Program-made: the position numbers and the translations under genes
Shown here: piece after piece, positions 1 through 4,608 of the stretch
How the letters are laid out: every line of letters begins with the position of its first letter
How positions within the stretch are numbered: position 1 is the stretch's first letter
Notes under the pieces: generated by a model
What the model saw: the letters and a program-made list of their open reading frames with translations, nothing else
The model's database searches: none
What the model was told of the DNA's origin: nothing
Origin: Chloroflexota bacterium
GTDB taxonomy: Bacteria > Chloroflexota > Limnocylindria > Limnocylindrales > CSP1-4
DNA length: 5,512 nt
Direction of reading: 5' to 3'
Assembly: GCA_017860675.1 (NCBI GenBank)
Contig: JAGDMV010000153.1
Span: 1-5,512 of the forward strand

Positions 1-159
1 CCCGACGCGCCGCCGGGCGGGACGGGGCTGGGCCTGGCGATCGCCGCCTGGATCGTCGAGCGCCACGGGGGCACGATCACCGCAGCCAACCGGCCCGACG
101 GCGGCAGCCGCTTCGAGGTGAGGTTGCCGGCCGCGCCGCCCCCGCCGGGTCCGCGCTGA
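1..159 (+). CDS. Sensor histidine kinase, C-terminal end of the HATPase_c domain (5' partial)
   Basis: Frame 1 is open from the first base to a TGA at 157-159 and encodes the last 52 residues of a two-component sensor kinase. The visible part holds the G2 box of the GHKL ATP-binding domain (GTGLGLAIAAWIVERHGG, about residues 7-24 of the fragment). It continues with the usual final strands, TITAANRPDGGSRFEVRLP, and a short Pro/Ala tail. In this family the G2 glycines form the flexible ATP lid; the enzyme autophosphorylates on a histidine and passes the phosphate to a response regulator. The histidine, the N and G1 boxes and any sensor or membrane segments lie to the left of the window, so the stimulus cannot be inferred. 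The gene converges with the minus-strand genes and is probably unrelated to the fatty-acid cluster. Confidence 0.9.
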   Translation, partial: PDAPPGGTGLGLAIAAWIVERHGGTITAANRPDGGSRFEVRLPAAPPPPGPR

Positions 160-162
160 CAC

Positions 163-179
163 CGGCCGAGCACCGGCCG
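163..179. terminator. Possible hairpin between convergent genes
   Basis: Two copies of CGGCCG (163-168 and 174-179) separated by five bases can pair into a 6-bp all-GC stem, just after the kinase stop and before the stop of the convergent membrane-protein gene. There is no T-run on either strand. CGGCCG is self-complementary and common in such DNA, so this is only a weak candidate for a bidirectional terminator. Confidence 0.2.
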
Positions 180-212
180 CACGGCGCCGCCCGCCCGGCA
201 GGCAGGCAGCGA

Positions 213-746
213 TCAGGCGAGGAGCGGCACCACGAGCACGAGGATCGGCGTGGCCACGATGGCGGCCGCGATCGCCGCCCAGCCACCGGCCCGGCGCCCG
301 AAGCCGACCGGTGACAGGAGCTGCGAGGCGAGCAGGCCGGCGAGCGCCGGCACGAGGGCGAGAACCGCGGCGAGCAGCCCGACCGCCACGATGCTCCCGT
401 CGAGGATCACGACCCGCAGCCCGCTCACCACGGTCACGATGGCGACGACGTCGGCGGCGACGAGGAAGCCGGCGATGCCACCGAGGATGGCGTCGTGGCG
501 GGTGGCCACCAGGCCGATGGGATAGGCCACGGCGAAGACGCCGATGGAGAGGACGGGAAGGGCCATCAGGACCGAGCCCTGGAGGCCCGGGGGAAGGGCC
601 CGCAGGCCCTCGCCCACCGTGTCCCAGCGCCAGGTCAGGACAGTGGCGAGGGCGAGAACGGCCGAGAACAGCCCGGCCTCGAGGCCGCGCCGGAGCCAGG
701 GGGCTAGGCGGATGCGGCCCATCGGTGGATCGTACACCGGCGGCAT
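213..746 (-). CDS. Small integral membrane protein, about five TM helices, function unknown
   Basis: This is a 177-residue, strongly hydrophobic protein that I do not recognise as a named family. Apparent membrane segments are at about residues 21-39, 57-82, 85-108, 117-141 and 155-175. A basic cluster before the first helix (RIRLAPWLRR) suggests a cytoplasmic N-terminus by the positive-inside rule. There is no cleavable signal peptide, metal site or catalytic motif that I can see. The start is uncertain: ATG at 746 gives MPPVYDPPMG, and a second ATG at 722 would remove eight residues; neither has a convincing Shine-Dalgarno sequence. It is the last gene on the same strand as the fab genes, 84 nt after the second ketosynthase, so it may be cotranscribed. 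That position alone does not show a role in lipid metabolism. Confidence 0.75.
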   Translation of the reverse strand: MPPVYDPPMGRIRLAPWLRRGLEAGLFSAVLALATVLTWRWDTVGEGLRALPPGLQGSVLMALPVLSIGVFAVAYPIGLVATRHDAILGGIAGFLVAADVVAIVTVVSGLRVVILDGSIVAVGLLAAVLALVPALAGLLASQLLSPVGFGRRAGGWAAIAAAIVATPILVLVVPLLA

Positions 747-830
747 CGCGCTGCCGTGGGTGCGCGTGCCGGGCGCGACGGTCGCCCGACGGCGGGGCGC
801 CGGCGAACGGCCGCCAGGCTCGGTCCCGGC

Positions 831-2105
831 TCAGGCCCCGGTGTACTTGCGGAAGATCGTCGTCGCGTTCTGGCCGCCGAAGCCGAACCCGTTGATCGCC
901 ACCGTCTCGACCTTGGCCTTGCGTCCGACCTTCGGCACGTAGTCCAGGTCGCACTCGGGAAGGTCCGGGTTGTCCAGGTTGAGCGTCGGCGACAGGAATC
1001 CGTCGCGGATCCCGCCGATGGCGGCCATGGCGTTGATCGCCCCGGCACCGCCGACGAGGTGGCCGACCATCGACTTGGGCGACGAGACCGCCAGCTTGCG
1101 AGCGTGCGGCCCGAAGGATGTCTTGATCGCCCGTGTCTCGGTCACGTCGTTGAGCGAGGTGGAGGTGCCATGGGCGACGATCCAGTCGACCTCGTCCGCG
1201 GCGATCCCGGCATGCTCGCGGGCCAGTGTCATGGCCCGGGCGGCGCCCCGGCCGGACGGCTCGGGGGCGGCGATGTGGAAGGCGTCGGCCGTCGTCGCCC
1301 CGCCCAGGATCTCGGCGATCGGGGCCGCACCACGCTCGAGCGCATGGGCGAGCGACTCGACCACGACCACGCCGGCGCCCTCGCCGAGCACGAAGCCGTC
1401 ACGGTCGCGGTCGAACGGGCGGCAGGCCTTCTCGGGCTCGTCGTTGCGCCGCGACAGGGCGCCCATGTTGGCCAGGGCCGCCACGCCGATGGGCAGGATC
1501 GGTGCCTCCGCGCCGCCCGTGAGGACCACGTCGATCTCGCCCGACTGGATGAGGCGGAGCGCATCCTGGAAGGCGAGGATCGAGGTGGCGCAGGCGGCCG
1601 ACTGGCAATGGACGGGCCCGGTCGTCTTCCACTCCATGGCCATGAGGCAGCCGGCCATGCTCGCCGAGAGGGCCGGGATGGCAAAGGGGCTGACGAAGCT
1701 GGGGCCCTTGGTATCGGCGATGTGGCTGCCGTCGACGACCTCGTCGAGCCCGCCGCCGGCGCTGAACACGGCCATCGCCACCCGGTCGAGCTGGTCCTCC
1801 GTCTTGGCCGCGAAGTCGATGCCGGAACTGGCCACGGCCTCCTTGGCGGCAGCCATGGACAGCCCGATGTAGCGGCTCATCCGGCGCGCCATCCGGGGAT
1901 CCATGTGCTCGGCCGCGTTGAAGTTCTTGACCTCGGCCGCGATCCGGACCTCGTAGCCGGTGGGGTCGAAGGCGGTGATCGGGCCCACGCCGGAGACGCC
2001 GTTCCGGAGGTTGGCCCAGTAGGTCTCGAAGTCGTTGCCGATCGGCGTGATGGCGCCGACGGCGGTCACCACGGCGCGGCGGGCGGGGTCCTGGCTGGGC
2101 GGCAC
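831..2105 (-). CDS. fabF: Beta-ketoacyl-ACP synthase II (FabF-type), second of two tandem copies
   Basis: This 424-residue protein is a complete elongating ketosynthase of usual length. Such enzymes condense acyl-ACP with malonyl-ACP, releasing CO2, in the cytoplasmic type II fatty-acid cycle. The Cys-His-His triad is intact: Cys172 in SAACATS, His312 in AHGTSTSLND and His349 in SPKSMVGHLVGGAGA, with the conserved Lys344. These match E. coli FabF Cys163, His303, His340 and Lys335 at a constant offset of nine. The gating loop is close to canonical (NGFGFGGQN, Phe409 equal to E. coli Phe400). At the E. coli Ile108 position of the acyl pocket there is Gly117 (FSAGGGL). The start is GTG at 2105, with GAGGAG at 2112-2117 and a 6-nt spacer. 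It follows the first ketosynthase by 61 nt. The closest functional analogues by arrangement are KasA/KasB. Confidence 0.95.
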   Translation of the reverse strand: MPPSQDPARRAVVTAVGAITPIGNDFETYWANLRNGVSGVGPITAFDPTGYEVRIAAEVKNFNAAEHMDPRMARRMSRYIGLSMAAAKEAVASSGIDFAAKTEDQLDRVAMAVFSAGGGLDEVVDGSHIADTKGPSFVSPFAIPALSASMAGCLMAMEWKTTGPVHCQSAACATSILAFQDALRLIQSGEIDVVLTGGAEAPILPIGVAALANMGALSRRNDEPEKACRPFDRDRDGFVLGEGAGVVVVESLAHALERGAAPIAEILGGATTADAFHIAAPEPSGRGAARAMTLAREHAGIAADEVDWIVAHGTSTSLNDVTETRAIKTSFGPHARKLAVSSPKSMVGHLVGGAGAINAMAAIGGIRDGFLSPTLNLDNPDLPECDLDYVPKVGRKAKVETVAINGFGFGGQNATTIFRKYTGA

Positions 2106-2111
2106 GGTCGT

Positions 2112-2117
2112 CTCCTC
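2112..2117 (-). promoter_or_regulatory. Ribosome binding site of the second fabF
   Basis: GAGGAG on the minus strand lies 6 nt before a GTG codon at 2105. It supports this non-ATG start, which places the protein's first conserved strand (VVTAVGAITPIG) directly after about ten residues, as in the family. Confidence 0.6.
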
Positions 2118-2166
2118 GTCGGTCAGTGCTTCTGTCGGTCCTGTCGGTTCGCTGGATCGGACGGCG

Positions 2167-3429
2167 TCAGTCGCCGTCGTAGCGCTTGAAGATCACCGCC
2201 CCGTTGTGCCCGCCGAGGCCCACGTTGTCGCTCAACGCGTAGCGGATCTCGCGGCGCACGGTGGCCGGCGAGACGTTGAGGTTGATCTCCGGGTCCAGGT
2301 CGCGGAACGTCGGGACGCCGGGCACGGCCTGGTTGTAGACGGACAGGACGGTGTAGATCGCCTCGACGGCGCCGGCGGCTCCCATCAGGTGGCCGGTCAG
2401 CGACTTGGTGGCGCTGATCCCGATCTCGGGGGTGCGGTCGCCGAACACCGCCCAGTAGGCCTGCGCCTCGCGCAGATCGCCCTGCGGGGTGCTGGTCCCG
2501 TGGGGGTTGATCATGTCGATCAGGGCCGGGTCGGTGTCGTGCCGCTCGAGCGCCTGGAGAATCGCCCGGCGGACGCCGTCGCCGTTCTCGATCGGCTGGA
2601 TGAGGTCCCAGGCGTCGGCCGCGGAGCCGTAGCCCACCACCTCGGCGTAGATCCGGGCGCCACGGGCCGTGGCGTACTCGTAGTCCTCGAGCATCAGCGC
2701 GCCGGCACCCTCGCCGAGGACGAAGCCGTTGCGGGTCAGGTCGAAGGGCCGGGACACCGTCTGGTCCGGCTCGCCGGGCCGGGGCGTGCCCATGCCCCGC
2801 ATGTTCGAGAAGCCGACGTGGACCAGCTCGTGGAGCGGCGTCTCGGTCGCGCCGGCAAGGCAGGCGATCACGTCGCCGCGGCGGATCAGCTCGGCCGCCT
2901 CGCCCACGTTGTGGGTGCCCGACGAGCAGGCGGTGACGATGCACATGTTCGAGCCGCGGATGCCGGTCTCGATGGCGATCTGGCCGGAGGCCGTGTCGGG
3001 CAGCATGTTGGCGATGAAGAACGGGCTGACAGCGCGCGCGCCCTTCGCCCGCCAGGCGTCGGCGTTCTCCATCAGGAGGTTGGCCCCGCCGTCGCCGGAG
3101 CCGAAGAGGACGCCGATGTCGTCGCGGTTGGCCTCGGTGATCTCCAGGCCCGAGTCGGCCAGGGCCTTCTTTGCAGCGGCCACACCGAGGACGACGACGC
3201 GGGCGGTCCGGCGGACCTCCTTGAAGTTCATCCACTCGTTGGGGTCGAAGTCGTTCACCTCGCCCGAGACCTTGCAGTCGTAGGGGGCCGGGTCCCAGCG
3301 GGTGATCGTCCTCAGCCCGGAGATGCCGTTCTCGAGGTTGTGCCAGACGGTGTCGAGGTCGGAGCCGATCGGGCTGACGAGGCCCATGCCGGTGACCGCG
3401 ACGCGGCGGGAGAAGTCGGGCTTGCGCAC
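2167..3429 (-). CDS. fabF: Beta-ketoacyl-ACP synthase (FabF/KAS II-type), first of two tandem copies, with atypical gate and pocket residues
   Basis: This 420-residue ketosynthase is full length. It has Cys168 in VTACSSGT, His310 in NPHGTSTPQGD, Lys342 and His347 in TKSLTGHLMGAAGA, so the decarboxylating-condensing triad is complete and it is not a chain-length factor. It should extend acyl-ACP with malonyl-ACP. Two substrate-contact sites differ from E. coli FabF. The C-terminal gating loop reads SDNVGLGGHN instead of NSFGFGGTN, so Phe398 becomes Val403 and Phe400 becomes Leu405. The pocket motif GSGIGG reads GSGDGG, putting Asp113 where Ile108 sits. The start is GTG at 3429, after an AAGGAG at 3442-3447 with a rather long 12-nt spacer. 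The gene lies 35 nt after fabD and 61 nt before the second ketosynthase. It is clearly a paralogue of its neighbour, and the different loop suggests another chain-length or substrate preference (inference). Confidence 0.94.
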   Translation of the reverse strand: MRKPDFSRRVAVTGMGLVSPIGSDLDTVWHNLENGISGLRTITRWDPAPYDCKVSGEVNDFDPNEWMNFKEVRRTARVVVLGVAAAKKALADSGLEITEANRDDIGVLFGSGDGGANLLMENADAWRAKGARAVSPFFIANMLPDTASGQIAIETGIRGSNMCIVTACSSGTHNVGEAAELIRRGDVIACLAGATETPLHELVHVGFSNMRGMGTPRPGEPDQTVSRPFDLTRNGFVLGEGAGALMLEDYEYATARGARIYAEVVGYGSAADAWDLIQPIENGDGVRRAILQALERHDTDPALIDMINPHGTSTPQGDLREAQAYWAVFGDRTPEIGISATKSLTGHLMGAAGAVEAIYTVLSVYNQAVPGVPTFRDLDPEINLNVSPATVRREIRYALSDNVGLGGHNGAVIFKRYDGD

Positions 3430-3441
3430 TGGTGGTTCGCG

Positions 3442-3447
3442 CTCCTT
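3442..3447 (-). promoter_or_regulatory. Ribosome binding site of the first fabF
   Basis: AAGGAG on the minus strand is the only purine-rich anti-16S-like stretch ahead of the GTG at 3429, 12 nt away. The spacing is longer than usual, but no better start codon lies between. It falls in the 35-nt gap after the fabD stop. Confidence 0.4.
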
Positions 3448-3464
3448 CAGATCTTCGGCTGGAC

Positions 3465-4472
3465 TCAGCGGGTGGGAGGCTGGGCGGACGGGCCGCCGGC
3501 CGGGCCGGCTGCGTCGCCCGCGAGGTCGAGGATGGCCAGGCCGCCGGGAGCGGCCGGGTCGTCGGTGGCGAGGATGGTCGCCCCGGGAGCGATCCGCTTC
3601 ACCAGGCCGGCGAGGACCCTGCCCGGCCCGACCTCGACGAAGGCCGTCACGCCGGCCGCGGACATCGCCTCGACGGCCGCGATCCAGTCGACCCCGGTCG
3701 TGAGGTGGTCGATCAGCTCGGCGCGACAGGCCTCGCCCGTCCGAATCGGTCGTGCGTCGGCGTTGGCCAGGAGCGGGGCGGCCGGGTCGGCGAAGGTGAC
3801 GGGCGCCAGCGCGGCGCGCATCCCGTCGGCGGCGGCGACCATGAGGGGCGAGTGGGCGGCGACGCTGACCGGCAGGACGATCGCCCGCTTCGCTCCGAGG
3901 GACCTGGCGGCGTCGGCGGCTGCCGCCACCGCCTCGCGCACGCCCGACACCACGACCTGGCCCGGCGAGTTGCGGTTGGCCACGCCGAAGGTGCCGTGGG
4001 CCGCGCCGGCGGCCACGAGGTCGCCGAGCCGCTCGTCGGGCAGGCCGATGATGGCCGCCATCGCACCCGGCCGGCCCTCAGCCGAGGCCTGCATCTGGTG
4101 CCCCCGTTCGCGGACGAGGCGGACTCCATCCTCGAGGGAGAGGACGCCGGCCGCGACCATGGCCGAGTACTGGCCCATCGAGTGGCCCGCGTAGAAGGCG
4201 GGGGCGATCGGTGGCAGGCCCTGCGCGGCCTGCCGCTCGTCGATGGCGCGGAGGTAGGCGATGGAGGTCGCGAGCAGCGCCGGCTGAGCGTTCACAGTCA
4301 GGTCGAGCTGCTCGGCCGGTCCCTCCCAGGCGAGCCGCGAGATGGGCTCGTCGAGCGCTTCGTCAGCGGCTGCGAAGACGGCGGCGGCGGCCGGTGACGC
4401 TTCGGCCAGCACCCTGCCCATGCCCACCGCCTGGGAGCCCTGGCCGGGGAAGATGTACGCGACCGTTGACAA
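3465..4472 (-). CDS. fabD: Malonyl-CoA:ACP transacylase
   Basis: This 335-residue enzyme moves the malonyl group from malonyl-CoA to acyl carrier protein, supplying the two ketosynthases encoded downstream. Motifs are aligned to E. coli FabD. The N-terminal GQGSQ has Gln11. The nucleophile elbow GHSMGQYS has His97 and Ser98 (E. coli Ser92). Arg123 (RERG) matches the malonyl-carboxylate-binding Arg117, Asn168 and Gln172 lie in NSPGQVVVSG, and His207 in VSVAAHSPLM matches His201. The E. coli Gln250 position is His256; only the main-chain carbonyl of that residue is used, so activity should be unaffected. A Pro/Ala/Gly-rich tail ends the protein. The chosen start is TTG at 4472, giving LSTVAYIFPGQGSQ as in the family, with GGAG 8 nt upstream. 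An in-frame GTG at 4604 would add 44 unconserved residues across the likely promoter, so I reject it. It is first in the minus-strand cluster. Confidence 0.96.
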   Translation of the reverse strand: MSTVAYIFPGQGSQAVGMGRVLAEASPAAAAVFAAADEALDEPISRLAWEGPAEQLDLTVNAQPALLATSIAYLRAIDERQAAQGLPPIAPAFYAGHSMGQYSAMVAAGVLSLEDGVRLVRERGHQMQASAEGRPGAMAAIIGLPDERLGDLVAAGAAHGTFGVANRNSPGQVVVSGVREAVAAAADAARSLGAKRAIVLPVSVAAHSPLMVAAADGMRAALAPVTFADPAAPLLANADARPIRTGEACRAELIDHLTTGVDWIAAVEAMSAAGVTAFVEVGPGRVLAGLVKRIAPGATILATDDPAAPGGLAILDLAGDAAGPAGGPSAQPPTR

Positions 4473-4480
4473 GCGGCTTT

Positions 4481-4484
4481 CTCC
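4481..4484 (-). promoter_or_regulatory. Ribosome binding site that fixes the TTG start of fabD
   Basis: GGAG, within GGAGAAAG on the minus strand, sits 8 nt before TTG at 4472. Together with the alignment of GQGSQ to residues 10-14, it favours the TTG over the upstream in-frame GTG at 4604. Confidence 0.65.
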
Positions 4485-4553
4485 GTGACGTGGTCTCGCC
4501 GGAACGGACGCGGGCACGGCCGATCCGGCCGAGGTGGGGCGCGACCTCCGCTG

Positions 4554-4582
4554 AGCGTACGCCTGGTCTGCGTCCGTGCGCA
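4554..4582 (-). promoter_or_regulatory. Candidate promoter for the fabD-fabF-fabF unit
   Basis: On the minus strand TACGCT (4559 down to 4554) fits the TANNNT form of a housekeeping -10 element. With a 17-nt spacer the -35 position reads TGCGCA (4582 down to 4577), a poor match to TTGACA. Transcription would begin near 4547, giving a leader of about 75 nt that contains a CGGCCG-ATC-CGGCCG hairpin. The -10 is plausible, but short AT-containing hexamers occur by chance. Confidence 0.3.
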
Positions 4583-4594
4583 TGATCCCCGTGC

Positions 4595-4608
4595 ATTCGT
4601 GCACGAAT
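4595..4608. promoter_or_regulatory. Perfect 14-bp palindrome, candidate operator
   Basis: ATTCGTGCACGAAT is a perfect inverted repeat in the fabD-marR divergent region. Its size and symmetry suit a dimeric winged-helix repressor of the MarR family, encoded immediately to the right. It lies about 13 bp upstream of the candidate -35 of fabD. It also covers the -35 position of the candidate marR promoter (the -10 TACGCT lies at 4622-4627), so one bound dimer could affect both directions. The palindrome is directly visible; binding by the neighbouring protein is inferred. Confidence 0.55.

Noticed and set aside
770..788. Hairpin CGGGCG/CGCCCG with a 7-nt loop after the second fabF
   Set aside because: The 6-bp stem is weak evidence in such GC-rich DNA, has no T-run, and the downstream gene on the same strand begins close by. 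I could not support it as a terminator.
311..895. Arg-rich plus-strand open frame opposite the membrane-protein gene
   Set aside because: Highly basic, low-complexity and without motifs; the minus-strand frame has alternating hydrophobic helices typical of a real membrane protein.
831..3429. The ketosynthase pair as a type II polyketide KS-alpha/KS-beta (chain-length factor) set
   Set aside because: Both proteins retain the active-site Cys, both His and Lys; a chain-length factor would lack the Cys. There is no ketoreductase, cyclase or carrier protein beside them, and both resemble FabF.
756..4194. Very long plus-strand open frames (756-2189 and 2035-4194) opposite the fab genes
   Set aside because: They are antisense shadows. 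Lacking AT-rich stop codons, GC-rich DNA leaves several frames open. The predicted proteins are low-complexity Gly/Arg/Asp-rich with no family motif, while the minus strand encodes complete conserved enzymes.
4473..4604. Longer fabD starting at GTG 4604
   Set aside because: The added 44 residues are unlike any FabD N-terminus and would cover the likely promoter region. TTG 4472 has a well-spaced GGAG and yields the family-standard start.
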